Made by a program: the position numbers and the translations under genes. The notes beneath the pieces are model-generated. The model worked only from the letters and a program-made list of their open reading frames with translations, ran no database searches and had not been told where the DNA came from. Below are positions 10,001-18,159 of a stretch of 49,625 nt of DNA, in pieces. The DNA lies in assembly GCA_002690445.1 (NCBI GenBank), contig NZER01000472.1, positions 1 to 49,625 of the forward strand, in the 5' to 3' direction. The stretch is from Candidatus Pacearchaeota archaeon. GTDB lineage: Archaea > Nanoarchaeota > Nanoarchaeia > Pacearchaeales > GW2011-AR1. The number at the start of each line of letters is the position of its first letter. Within the stretch, counting starts at the first letter, position 1.

Positions 10001-13000
10001 TCAGACGCAATCTCGTAGTCCTTTACAGGCAAGTCCTTGGCGAAGACCCGGCCAGCGCCCTTGATCATTCCCTGGAACGTCTGGGACTGGAAGGCTGCCT
10101 TAATCTGGTCAGCCTCCTCAACAATATCGTCAAGCGGTAGGTCCCAAGTCCACCTTTTCTCTGGAAGCCCTGTCGTGGTGGCCTCAAGAAGGTCGTCGGT
10201 GAGCCTTATTACTTCCGTTAGCGCCGTTACCTCCCTGCCCTTTATTCCAAGGAGGTCCGCAATAAGCTCAACAAATCTAGTAAACCCGCTTTTGTTATCT
10301 ATCTTGATCTGTTGCAGAACAATCTGAAACTCTCTGTTTGTCAGACCATAAGCAACAAGCTCGTCTATGTTGAAATCGTGCCGAGGGGGCCCAGGGCGAC
10401 GAGACAGGGCGTCTTCCTGAAACTTCATCTCGTCCATGGCCCTGCCGACCGTGCCGACCAATTTGTGAAGCTCGCGCGTGGTCCTTCCAAGTGCGGTGTT
10501 GCTGTTTGCAGCAAGCCGACCGTCCGCCACGCGATTCATTGTTGCCGCGTGCACTAGCTCGTGAAGAACCGTTTCGGCGTTGATGCCGGTCCCAGTAAGG
10601 TCCGCTCCGCGCAACCACACCTCTACGGGCTCTCCCTGTCGGCTGATAGTGGCCCCTCGGGCTCCACCCCCTGCCACCGAAAAAGGCCCGTAGCCGCCAC
10701 TATTTAGAACCCTGATCTTTACACTCGATAAATGAGGCGTAATTTTGTCGGCAATGGCTCTGTAGTCGCCATCCAGGGCAAATGTCCTTAACGTTTGAGC
10801 CAGTCCTGGGGCGTCCTCGGCGTGGGCCTTTAATATCCTCTCCAACTCCTCCCTGGTGGCCTCTATCGGATTTCCAGCAGCGTCCTGTGCCGTCTCACTG
10901 AACACCCCCACTGGTCTAGAAGAGAGGCCCGACGCTTCGGTCGCTTTTACTTCGCCAATTCCAAGCTCGCCCTCGATGTCACCCAGGTTCTTAGCGAACC
11001 AAGCGTCGGCATGATCAGCGGGTAGGTCGTTCCATGACGCCCAAGCCTCTGCCCTTGCCGTCAGGGTTGCCATCACCCCGTCAGCTTGCTCTGCGTATTC
11101 GCTAACGCCTGTTCCCTCAAGACGCCTCTCCACCCCCTCCCTCACGCTATCCTTGGTCTTGGCCCACGAGCGATTGGTGCCCTCTGGTATCAGGCCCCTA
11201 GTCCGCATTCTTTGCAGGAACTCGGCCTCTGTGCGGGCCATCTCTGGCACACCCTCGCGGATAGCGTCGATGCCCTCGTCCTGTATCTTCTTGATTTGAC
11301 GAAGCTGCCTTAAGAGCGCGTCTAGAGACCCCGCCTCCGAGAAGTTCTCCTTGGTAGCCATCTTGTCTAGGTCTGCGCGTGCTTTGCGTAGGATCTTGAG
11401 CTTGTCTATATTTGACGACAACTCTACGACGGCCTCCATTTCCGCCTTAACGCGGAAGTCATCGACTAGGATCTTTTTCAGCAGCCAACTTGCGTCAGTT
11501 AGCTGAGCCTTGAACGTCTTCAGCGCCTCCCTACGCTCTGGGCCAATTTTCTCGTAAGCCTTTCTCAGAGCCCTGCCTAGAAACTCAAACTCGTCCGCCT
11601 GCTCGATAGCCCCAATGGACTCCTCAAGCAGCTTGGCGACCTCTGGCGGAAGGTCGTCTGTGATCCCCTTCTCAACGTTGTCCAGCAACTTTTGAGTCTT
11701 GGAGAACCAGGCAGCCAACTCTATGTTGGCTTCCGTTGCTGGTATATGCTTGCCTAGCTCCTTGTAGGCCATGGCTAGCTTTAGTACGTCGTTGCCCTCT
11801 GGCGTTGTCGTATCGACAATCCCCTCTATCTTTGCGATGTGATTTGCAAGTCGCTGGCGGTCAAGCGTCCTCTCCGCCTGATCCCGAAGCTCGCCACGCT
11901 CCACCCTTCTCCACATGGCGGCGTGCATCGGCTGCACCGGCTGCCACTCTCCGGCGACCTTACTGAAGTAGGGCTGCGCCTTTTCAAGGCCGACTATCGA
12001 CTCCAGCACCATCCTAGACCGATCAAGCCCCCCAATATTCGCATGCTTCATGGCGGCAAAGCCCCAACGAACACGCCGGTTATCCCCCTTAGCGAAAACC
12101 TTCGTCTGCTTGTATGCGGCAGCCCGTGCCGCTTCCTCCGCAGCCTCTGCCGCTGCGGCAGTCTTGGGGGGCCTCTTTGTCAGCGCCTTCCCAGCAGCCC
12201 TGCCTAGCTTAGTGGCGAGGTCGGGCTTCGCCGTGGTCACCCCCCTGTTTAGGCGGAAGGTCATGTTGCCGTTAACATCAAGTGCTTCTCGTGGGTCTAT
12301 CCAATGGATGAACGTCTTGATCGCCTCTACGCCCGTCTCTGGATCCACCTCCCCCGTCAGCTTGACTTCGATGTCGTAGAGCCTCTTTTGCCGGTTCGAC
12401 TCCTTGTTAAGGGCGCTCCAGACTTCCTCAATCCTGTCGGTCGGCGTTGCGTTGGTTTTAAAGGTTACGTTTAGGTGCTTACCAATGCTTTCGATGGCAG
12501 CCATGTTGGGCTTGTCCATAACGAACTCGCCCGCAGCCTCTTTAGCCCACTCGTCGCTCCTATCTGGGAACTTGGCCTTCCAGTACGCGGGGTCCGTAGA
12601 CTCGACCGTGGCGCGCCATTGCTTTAGTAGCTCAATCGGACCCCAGCCGTGTACATCTCCACCCTTTATGTACGAAGCGTTTGCCGCGTCGATCACTGAG
12701 TAGTTGACATCGGAGACGACTGCCTCCTCTGCGTCCTGAAGAATCCTCGCTTCGTCAATCTCCCCAGCCTCGTCTGCGTACTTGCCGCTCTTTCGTAGCT
12801 CCTTTGCGCGAGCCGCAATCTTGTAGGACGCGACATCCTTTATAAGGTGGTCAGCGCTCTCTGTGACCTTTGCGCCTGCGAGATCGAATGCCCTTGGCAG
12901 CTTAAGGAAGCTGAGGGGGTCGCTAACAACCAAGCCAACAAAACCAAGCGCCCCGTGCCCGAAGGACGAGCCCTCTTCAATATGCTTCTCCCTCGCCTCG

Positions 13001-13977
13001 GCCCAACCCTTGTAGTTGTCCCCGACAAACGGCAGGGCCTGATCCAGCACCCCCATGCCAGTCCAAGTAGCCCACTGAATCGCATCAGCACCAAAGTCGA
13101 ACATCTTGTCGATGCCCTCGTCTACCGACCCAACCCAGTTGGCTTCCGTGAAGTCTTGGCCGCTAGCCTCTTGGTGGGCCCACGCCAGCGGTTGCCCACC
13201 CACCACGCTCAGGTACTTGACAGCGTTCTTCAGCGTCTCCTCGCCGTCATCGAAGCTGCCGTCGGAGTTCTTGTAGTTCTCAGAGATGGCCCGATGCATC
13301 TCCTCCAGATTGTATTCGCCGCCACCCTCAAGGCCCCTCTTCCTAGAGCCCCAAAGAGATTTAGTCAGAGAGCGAATCGGCCTTCCCGACCAGCTATCCA
13401 CCCACTCAACTACGTGGGCAAGGCCCGTCAACGTCTTCATAAAGACGCCGGTCTTCTCCTCTGAGCGCTTCAAGATGTCCGGGTTCCACTCCTCGGTGAA
13501 ACCCCGCATGATCTCGGCCTTGTCTTCGGTGGTCCTGGCCCTACCGTACTCGCGCACCATCTTTCGGTGCGCCCTGCTAAAGCCCTCAGGGTCGCTTTCC
13601 CAATCTACATCCTCCAAAAGCTCTGGAGGAGGTGTCTCGCTTAACGTTTTTGGCAGGTACCTCAGGGCCTCCTGATCGTCTAGATCGGAAATCTTGCTAC
13701 GTGACCCCCGCCGAACCTCTTGCGGGACCATGGGCTTAGGCGGCTCGTCATAGCCTGGGGGGATGGCTGCTTTGGGAGCGGCAGTACCAAGGCCCCTAAG
13801 AATGTCTTGAGTTACTTGGTCAAGCTCTGTTTCAACGGCCCAGTATTGCGCCGGATCAGGAGATGGATCGGCCTCTTCTACCCCTGGCAACCTTCTTGGT
13901 GCCGTGGGCGCAGGCTCGCCAATCCCAGACAATACCTCTTGGGTTATGCGATCTAGCTCTTCCTGATTTGCTGGCAC
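4075..13977 (-). CDS. Giant 3300-residue internal virion protein with HELVH metallopeptidase motif
   Basis: The protein begins at a GTG overlapping the upstream TAG by one base. It opens with two similar segments (ELDRITQEVLSGIG at 7 and ELDQVTQDILRGLG near 51) and continues with long Lys/Glu/Ala-rich helical regions. A zincin motif HELVH lies at 1139-1143 with a likely third ligand, E1206, in IDELVAYGL. A short strand-rich module near 1830 ends in GFGTKKAAEDDL. Near 2412 is SYIPHMM; 2810-2862 and 2917-2955 are Gly/Ala-rich hydrophobic segments able to enter membranes. The C-terminal block (FERNILRRLFFFYTWDAGN, about 3004) is of a type I know from large ejected phage proteins. It is probably packaged and ejected with DNA. 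Peptidase activity is unproven and its target unknown. Confidence 0.85.
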   Translation of the reverse strand: MPANQEELDRITQEVLSGIGEPAPTAPRRLPGVEEADPSPDPAQYWAVETELDQVTQDILRGLGTAAPKAAIPPGYDEPPKPMVPQEVRRGSRSKISDLDDQEALRYLPKTLSETPPPELLEDVDWESDPEGFSRAHRKMVREYGRARTTEDKAEIMRGFTEEWNPDILKRSEEKTGVFMKTLTGLAHVVEWVDSWSGRPIRSLTKSLWGSRKRGLEGGGEYNLEEMHRAISENYKNSDGSFDDGEETLKNAVKYLSVVGGQPLAWAHQEASGQDFTEANWVGSVDEGIDKMFDFGADAIQWATWTGMGVLDQALPFVGDNYKGWAEAREKHIEEGSSFGHGALGFVGLVVSDPLSFLKLPRAFDLAGAKVTESADHLIKDVASYKIAARAKELRKSGKYADEAGEIDEARILQDAEEAVVSDVNYSVIDAANASYIKGGDVHGWGPIELLKQWRATVESTDPAYWKAKFPDRSDEWAKEAAGEFVMDKPNMAAIESIGKHLNVTFKTNATPTDRIEEVWSALNKESNRQKRLYDIEVKLTGEVDPETGVEAIKTFIHWIDPREALDVNGNMTFRLNRGVTTAKPDLATKLGRAAGKALTKRPPKTAAAAEAAEEAARAAAYKQTKVFAKGDNRRVRWGFAAMKHANIGGLDRSRMVLESIVGLEKAQPYFSKVAGEWQPVQPMHAAMWRRVERGELRDQAERTLDRQRLANHIAKIEGIVDTTTPEGNDVLKLAMAYKELGKHIPATEANIELAAWFSKTQKLLDNVEKGITDDLPPEVAKLLEESIGAIEQADEFEFLGRALRKAYEKIGPERREALKTFKAQLTDASWLLKKILVDDFRVKAEMEAVVELSSNIDKLKILRKARADLDKMATKENFSEAGSLDALLRQLRQIKKIQDEGIDAIREGVPEMARTEAEFLQRMRTRGLIPEGTNRSWAKTKDSVREGVERRLEGTGVSEYAEQADGVMATLTARAEAWASWNDLPADHADAWFAKNLGDIEGELGIGEVKATEASGLSSRPVGVFSETAQDAAGNPIEATREELERILKAHAEDAPGLAQTLRTFALDGDYRAIADKITPHLSSVKIRVLNSGGYGPFSVAGGGARGATISRQGEPVEVWLRGADLTGTGINAETVLHELVHAATMNRVADGRLAANSNTALGRTTRELHKLVGTVGRAMDEMKFQEDALSRRPGPPRHDFNIDELVAYGLTNREFQIVLQQIKIDNKSGFTRFVELIADLLGIKGREVTALTEVIRLTDDLLEATTTGLPEKRWTWDLPLDDIVEEADQIKAAFQSQTFQGMIKGAGRVFAKDLPVKDYEIASDWIRRELGDAGFRKGGEWSEAGMSAWGQAFANWTKSGRVSNHGLREVFAKFKDWIFKMYRAVSGQKEFKFKISPEVEEIFDRLLTKDSHYATHPMVREFDVAYRNYMTSYGGNISVLGKAVLNEVLSSMMEAAKYSPAKVRWVHDKLFSKDKMESVEAWKFINEEVSERLSGRFNPPRGKFQIKAPEFKNNKAQFKAAISGALQENAGLTAEEAADMVRLAEFDDIVTSAIPAGRFTYNQGRNNFQEIVLAFAKRFVALNPDKAPVYPRMVYKVPGRAAIDAKNNLREAQAAWKQRRPRVDVDDELRFDYEKLRIDYYKAASQVLKMAGRPDADTLARKILSQDLTPSDKIGEEVLGRAVEVAPVSPAAIELKKALDEAVERLSIPVDKRRADVEGRIKSYEIAIKDTEGKIKAAEDELAGLKAGKKPVVEGAAEAVPPKQGPGIEKLPSKLKRKSPGRYATEDGRFVVERVDGSWEWYVLDKKGGEVVDDALMESGGFGTKKAAEDDLKQHLSNYGKNIHPEGGTWSERARLAEDAAAEPKPVDIPDDISRQASAYQSARNVDPHDDLIGEVLSLQQGKPAVVVHRLKKIVEDKLKRDHGISERSAKRLIKDEGSDWSARTKGERASSVVRNAFEDPAGWVRERVEELRRSARPDDYRFNVKAVESFLEGQGGVLPDVARAAVKARVAIDEATETLQRLQESRAALIEELKAMDITPDEASLAEAAEVSAKRAPVSEEAMENARAQLKWLETEIAKEEALIYGVRKDARVKADAMSKAAFEEELAPLAKYEVGEGGRRKRVLTGRGEDEITGSVERIQRKIAEGLTKGQPGKMKDAADLPSVVPKQLTKSMKKRIEALPGAQEEMLDIARKLKWDTTDPGEIWERIVNYNKKAKSYGDLAEEKRNAAMAAVRDSDRLRAFDAMPETEKTVVYNIVKDPRKYSVPPGASKKVRGMAESLGMTSRGKNDIFIHLHGEHITRRYGPDVRVKKVKVGDHFTDEEMEQALAVATLMDDFLEDKLKKLQNHGRLAKYRDKKIGAKIDLIGRKINGKEDLSPGETKDSLLKQRDELRKEEFRPWTKEEFLRRVNVASYIPHMMRIATQRKIDGLKGRFLPANYKISFERMRTRASILDDLNEQARDELAEDMLYHDVTSLMSNGPEFQSVFHEYDEVGNMIGGKSPEELSAIYDAAQSLQLREHFSPDEWSALINKKRTQADLDSVYEFFEADYFTLIKRYSESVDRSIADQVFIEDILEMFPMGKEMGMDSRFIDNPDLAREFGYVRLNKRDHIEAIGRMSLPDELTPNIENWVNQQLVDGASVPEVMAGLRRKGVNVSRNYIELHRSMPDVFVPEPVAEYLKWLRTPEQHKGAWGALVNLADGFHALAKTMATVSSLAHVGMNYTGNYASVAQKIGVDLFNPRHHYNMWLMMGSDAFPQLESKVITIGAHKKTIGELKRQFGSYGIDESPRTQAFLEEALGKGDVSAAKAPLGTMLLGSGLGATGGWIAGSAVAGPLGGAAGGVLGSWVGALGGEVLGKSWKTAIDPKTKKLAVGPMSKRELDVGRGARAVYKTEIGKFVEAIESAKKGRLKDLVQATGERVVGAGAGAAIATALGGPGVAAVAAAIGKASFPSYIKMMSALNQNVEIQARRLLGLAELSRGKTLDDVAFGVQDTMRNYSHLTPFERNILRRLFFFYTWDAGNVRFQLRQMVKNPRQAGIFNQFMNGVYNGQFTESEIQSLPEYLRWKAIVRTGGAKIFSVSGLPQQAAIELSRGFGTHGGKPIGLFARGRPDVLLLLELMLGNQSLYYGKGWEKLDNVRQMKNAPPMLKWFVGFPSKPVEVPVYKKGRVVGTRLDYRSNNPERYYMVSRLPGWRVMNEYMKLVQDTFIARALDAGDPSARATTEERMLAFSIGLKPYYVDFESQREAMAWMLDEALKTEWDRVNKNFVRKQSYLNRTLDYGRGKLLYPGEPVDSEQGD

Positions 13978-16232
13978 TACTGAGCCCGTCCCGGTTCACT
14001 TCGGGTCCCGGCGTGGGGAGTGTGTGGGAACCCTCCCCTTGGCACATAGGTTCTGCCAACTACCGAACTGTGTATCCTTGACAGATCGCTCAATAGTTGT
14101 CTCACATGTCTTCGGTCATCGCGGGACCTCCTTCCACGGAGTTCAAACCACGCGGGGGCACTAATATTGTTAAAGGACTCAGTAGCGTCCTCTAGCTTAG
14201 ACAGTGCGTCCTTCACATCGTTAGGCTCTGCGGTTCCAGCTTGATGCTCTCTAATCACACTCTCTGCTGCGTCTACGGCCTCTGTGAAGTCGGTTAAGAC
14301 CTCACTTGAGACTTTCCGAATGGACTCACTCTTTTCCTTCTGTCTTTCCAACTCCTTAGCTCTTCTTTCTGCGTCTCTCCTGGTTTTCCGCGCTTCTGGT
14401 GATGACCCCGGAGCATTTTTGATCCGGTCCTTCTGCGCCTCGATCTGCTGATCAATCGTAAACTCCGGCTCAGGTCTCGGTTCTTCTGCTGGCCCAAACA
14501 ACTGAAGCTCGATCCACCGCTCGTCTTCTTCTGTAAGAGCGCCTGGGCTGGCCGCCCTTATGCGTTCAAACTGCCCCTTAACTTGTTTGGGGGTGAGGCC
14601 CTCTTGCGCCAACCAACCCTCTAAAAGACGATCCCTGACGCTCTTGCCCCCCCCCGTTCCCCCCGGGTCGTAAACCGGTGCCGGCGACAGACCCAGCGCC
14701 TCTCTGTGCCTGTCCCAAAGCTCTTGCCTGTCCTTCGTTGCGGCGTCGTACTCAAACTTAAAGGCTTCGTGGGTCTTTCTAAGGGCTTCTAGGCTCTTGG
14801 CTAGCTCTGGCGTCCGGTACTCCTCACTCGTATCGTCGTAATCGGCCTTCTTCTTGGTGTAGTTATTTAGCGCCGAAAGCATCTTGCCGCGAAGGGCGGT
14901 TGCATGCTTGTCCATTACCTTCAGGGTTGCCAAGGGATCTTGATCTCGTGTCGTATGGCTGATCCTCACCCGCTTTATCTGCGCCAACTTCACTTCTCTC
15001 AAATAGTCTGGAGCGCTTCTCAGATCAGCGATTGCCTTCTGACGCTCACTCTCGCTCAACTGGGCCAAGTCCTTAGATAGGTCCGTTAGCTGCTCGTCGT
15101 TAAAGCCCTCGATCCCAGCACTCTTCAGTCGAGCAAAGGTTGACCTCTCAAGCGCCGAGCGATCCTCCTCTTCCTTGTCGCCCATGAAGCGGGTAAGGGC
15201 TGAAGCCAACCTGCTCTGGTACTCGGCAGTCTTTCCCGCCGCACCGGGGGCAAACATCTTGTCCCGGTCAACGCCGAGCATGTTTGCGATGGTGGTAGGA
15301 ATCCCGCTACCCCGGTTGTGCAACTCTGCCAGGCGCATCTGAGCCACTGGATCAAGAACCGTCCTGCCGTCAAAGCCAAAGGCTACGGCTGGGTTGATCA
15401 GGCCCTCGCCCATAAGCCCCTCCGGCCTAATCGGCCTTGGCGTCACGTCGAATGGCTTTTGGATGTCCGCGCCCGTAGCGGCTATCCCTGGCCCCGCATC
15501 GAGGCCAAGCTCCTGCATTGCAGCCGCCAAGGCTTCGTCTGCCACTGGCCCTTTTGCCGTGATCATTGGCGACAGGGCTTCGGCACGCTCGCTTCCTGGC
15601 TCTAGGCCCATGGCCTCAAGGGCAGCCCTAACCTCTGCCCCCGCGCCCGCCCTCTCGTCCCTCTCTTGCGGCACAAACGGATCAAGCTCTTCGCCCTCCC
15701 CAAGCGCCTGAACCAAGTCCGACAGGGGAGCGTCTTCGTCCTCTGTCGCCAGAAGTTCCTCCTCCGCGCTGAATCCGAGCCCGCCCGCTGCGGCTTGGCC
15801 CGCCCGATGTGGTGGCGTCCTGTCTGCTGCTACCGCCTTCTCATACTCAGCAATCGTGTTGAGCGCTGCTGCGATGTCTTCCGCTTCCGTAACAGACACC
15901 CCGTCCCTGCCAGTGCCAGCGCCAGCGCCAGCGCGAGTGCGGGTGCTACCCTTGGACACCGTGCCCCCCTCACCTGGACCCACCACATCAGACAGGCCGC
16001 CTTGCAGTGCGTCCATCTTGGCGTAGGCATCAGCGGCAGCATTGGCTCTGTTTTCTGCGTACTCCTCTTGCTTAATTTCCATGTTTAGAGCGCTGTCTGC
16101 AATCTTCTGCATGTTCATCACAAGGGCTAGCCCCTGAGACGCGCCCTCCATAGCGCCGGCTATGCCGTTCGCCTGACTTACATATCTAAGCGCGCGTTCG
16201 TAGTCGCCGCCTCTTGGAAGGTAGAGGGCCAT
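13977..16232 (-). CDS. 751-residue putative internal virion protein
   Basis: The gene lies immediately upstream of the giant protein, sharing one base. The protein is highly charged and mostly helical, with low-complexity Ala/Gly/Glu stretches (RTRAGAGAGTG from a hexanucleotide repeat near 15905) and Arg/Glu/Lys coiled-coil runs near 600-640. No membrane segment or enzyme motif is visible. The helical N-terminus (YVSQANGIAGAMEGASQGLA) resembles the start of core proteins that stack on the portal. In T7-like phages such proteins (gp14-gp16) form an internal core and are ejected; the role here is inferred from order and composition. Confidence 0.75.
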   Translation of the reverse strand: MALYLPRGGDYERALRYVSQANGIAGAMEGASQGLALVMNMQKIADSALNMEIKQEEYAENRANAAADAYAKMDALQGGLSDVVGPGEGGTVSKGSTRTRAGAGAGTGRDGVSVTEAEDIAAALNTIAEYEKAVAADRTPPHRAGQAAAGGLGFSAEEELLATEDEDAPLSDLVQALGEGEELDPFVPQERDERAGAGAEVRAALEAMGLEPGSERAEALSPMITAKGPVADEALAAAMQELGLDAGPGIAATGADIQKPFDVTPRPIRPEGLMGEGLINPAVAFGFDGRTVLDPVAQMRLAELHNRGSGIPTTIANMLGVDRDKMFAPGAAGKTAEYQSRLASALTRFMGDKEEEDRSALERSTFARLKSAGIEGFNDEQLTDLSKDLAQLSESERQKAIADLRSAPDYLREVKLAQIKRVRISHTTRDQDPLATLKVMDKHATALRGKMLSALNNYTKKKADYDDTSEEYRTPELAKSLEALRKTHEAFKFEYDAATKDRQELWDRHREALGLSPAPVYDPGGTGGGKSVRDRLLEGWLAQEGLTPKQVKGQFERIRAASPGALTEEDERWIELQLFGPAEEPRPEPEFTIDQQIEAQKDRIKNAPGSSPEARKTRRDAERRAKELERQKEKSESIRKVSSEVLTDFTEAVDAAESVIREHQAGTAEPNDVKDALSKLEDATESFNNISAPAWFELRGRRSRDDRRHVRQLLSDLSRIHSSVVGRTYVPRGGFPHTPHAGTRSEPGRAQ

Positions 16233-16235
16233 TGT

Positions 16236-17162
16236 TTAATTCACTCCAGTGAACTGCATCCAGGGTTCCGCCTGTGTCGCCTGCCCCGCTGCCATTCCGC
16301 CTATGTTGCCCAGCCTTGACTGGACGCCAGCGCCGACGCCAGACCCTCCAGTGAACTGCGTTCCGACGTATCCCCCGGCACCCCTTTGGGCCGAACCTAG
16401 GGCAGTCTCGAAACTTACCTCCTTCACCTTGCTTGGGTCGTACTTATCTTTCGCGCTCTTTTGTCTGCCCCTTCTGCTTTCTCTTGCAGATCCGGCTGTA
16501 GCCGCACCAATTATCGCTCCGGTGATAGCGATGACTGCCCCGATGACCGCGACTATGCCTGCGGCGGGGCCCGCCGCTGGGGAGGCTGCGGCGGTCGCCG
16601 CTCCTGCCGCCTCGATAGCGGCTATGCTCGCGCCGGCCAGCATCACGCCGCCAGCGGTCGTACTAATCGTCGCTATGGCAGACCCTGCGGTTTCCTGATC
16701 CGCGATCTCCTCTTCGATCTTCAATAGCTCCTTCTCTCTTTGGGCAACAATCGGGGCCATCCTTGCTGGGTCCTGAACCTCCTTTTGGGCCTTTGCCCCA
16801 CGCAGCGCCGACTCATAGCCGAGGGCCTCCCCAGCCTCTTGGGTGATTGAGCCGCGCAGAATATCTTCAAACCCAGTCGGCGCTGTCCCCTTTAGCCCCC
16901 TGGAAATGTCTCTTGCTCTTGCAGAGGCAGCGGCCTGCTCTGTGGATGAGGCTCGCTCCATAGCCCCAATCTGCTCTTCAACCGCCCTCACCTGGCCCGG
17001 AAGAATTGTCTTCTCGTAGATCCCTTGCGAGACGTTCTCGGGCGGTCGCTGCCCCTCAGGCGACATGCTTTGCCAACCACTCGCCCTTCTTCTGGCCTCT
17101 GCCGCCGGATCCGGGGCCCGCCTTACGTCGTATGCTGCTTCTCTACTTGTTCTTCTAGCCAT
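16236..17162 (-). CDS. 308-residue putative internal virion protein with membrane segment
   Basis: The N-terminal half is Arg/Ala/Glu-rich and helical. Residues about 158-225 form a long hydrophobic Ala/Gly/Ile-rich region (AGGVMLAGASIAAIEAAG, then GIVAVIGAVIAITGAIIGAA) that could insert in a membrane, followed by a basic patch (ARESRRGRQKSAKDK) and a Gly-rich end. A soluble-looking packaged protein with a membrane-active middle fits a component of a DNA ejection conduit. Function is inferred from composition and position between two other putative core proteins. Confidence 0.7.
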   Translation of the reverse strand: MARRTSREAAYDVRRAPDPAAEARRRASGWQSMSPEGQRPPENVSQGIYEKTILPGQVRAVEEQIGAMERASSTEQAAASARARDISRGLKGTAPTGFEDILRGSITQEAGEALGYESALRGAKAQKEVQDPARMAPIVAQREKELLKIEEEIADQETAGSAIATISTTAGGVMLAGASIAAIEAAGAATAAASPAAGPAAGIVAVIGAVIAITGAIIGAATAGSARESRRGRQKSAKDKYDPSKVKEVSFETALGSAQRGAGGYVGTQFTGGSGVGAGVQSRLGNIGGMAAGQATQAEPWMQFTGVN

Positions 17163-17171
17163 CTTATTATC

Positions 17172-18149
17172 CTAGTCCGATAGCGCGTCTTCGTATCCGC
17201 CCATTAAAAATCCTGGCAACCCTAGCTTTTTTGCAAGCCTCGTGAACGCAGGAAGGCTTGTTAGGCTTTCGGGTAACTCGCCACGCAGGTATCGCGCCTT
17301 CAACTCATGTGCGGCCCGGTCGTTGCCCCCTCCAGGCGACATGACAGCCCTTAGAAGATCGAGCGTTCTCATTGCCTCCGGGGACAATGACATTGCCTCC
17401 ATGTCAGACGCCGGGCCCAAGTCGGTACCCGGCCCCCATGCGCGCTCTGACGGGCCCAGTATCCCAAGCTCTCCTAACGCCTCTTCTGCGGGGCCCAAGA
17501 CGCTGCCCCTCCTTCCCGCAGCGGCTTCAATCCTTGCGGCTACCTCCCCGCCACGAGCCGCGCTCTCCTCAAGTGCCGCCGCCTCCAGATCCGCTGCCTC
17601 ATTAACAGCGAGCCTAACGCTCTCGTAGTCATCAACCGCTGGCGTGGGCACCTCTTCGGGCTCCTCCTTCTGAAGCGCGTCGTACTTGGCGTTGATTCTG
17701 CCGGCCTTGTACATCATGGCCGTTCCCATCGCACCAACCTGGCCGACAGCCTTTACAATCCCTTGCTCAAGCTGCTTCTTTGCCTTGATGGTCGCCCGTT
17801 GTGCGGCTATCTGATCCTCTAGCTGCTGGGCAAGATACTTCCTTTTATCTATTTGCTCCCTTGCCCTTGCGTCACCAGCGGCCCCCGCGCCCATGGCAGC
17901 CAACTCCGCCCTCCTACCGGCAAACCTCTTCACATCAGAACCATGGAGGTACGGCGACCTCCCACCGCGAGACCTAAATCCCGCTACCGCGCCCTCTGGC
18001 TCTAGGTCCCTGAGTTGTCGCGCCGCACTTGCCTTTTTCGCCAGAACCTCTCCATGCTCCCTCATACCGACCTCTGCGCCGAACGCAGAGTACGGCATCA
18101 GTGGCCCACCAAATTCGCCAAGTAGCTTTTCGTATTTTTCATATGCCAT
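17172..18149 (-). CDS. 325-residue putative internal or core virion protein
   Basis: A largely helical protein rich in Ala, Glu, Arg and Gly. Residues about 95-140 look like a coiled coil (QIDKRKYLAQQLEDQIAAQR). The C-terminus (LAKKLGLPGFLMGGYED) is more hydrophobic. No catalytic motif is seen. It follows the fiber-like genes and precedes the membrane-segment protein in the same transcript, so it probably belongs to the ejected core set, but no family is recognised. Confidence 0.7.
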   Translation of the reverse strand: MAYEKYEKLLGEFGGPLMPYSAFGAEVGMREHGEVLAKKASAARQLRDLEPEGAVAGFRSRGGRSPYLHGSDVKRFAGRRAELAAMGAGAAGDARAREQIDKRKYLAQQLEDQIAAQRATIKAKKQLEQGIVKAVGQVGAMGTAMMYKAGRINAKYDALQKEEPEEVPTPAVDDYESVRLAVNEAADLEAAALEESAARGGEVAARIEAAAGRRGSVLGPAEEALGELGILGPSERAWGPGTDLGPASDMEAMSLSPEAMRTLDLLRAVMSPGGGNDRAAHELKARYLRGELPESLTSLPAFTRLAKKLGLPGFLMGGYEDALSD

Positions 18150-18159
18150 AGTTGGTTGC

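Noticed and set aside
4075..13977. Possibility that the giant protein is an N4-like virion RNA polymerase
   Set aside because: Size is similar, but I could not find the T7-family polymerase motifs; the C-terminal block fits ejected structural proteins instead.
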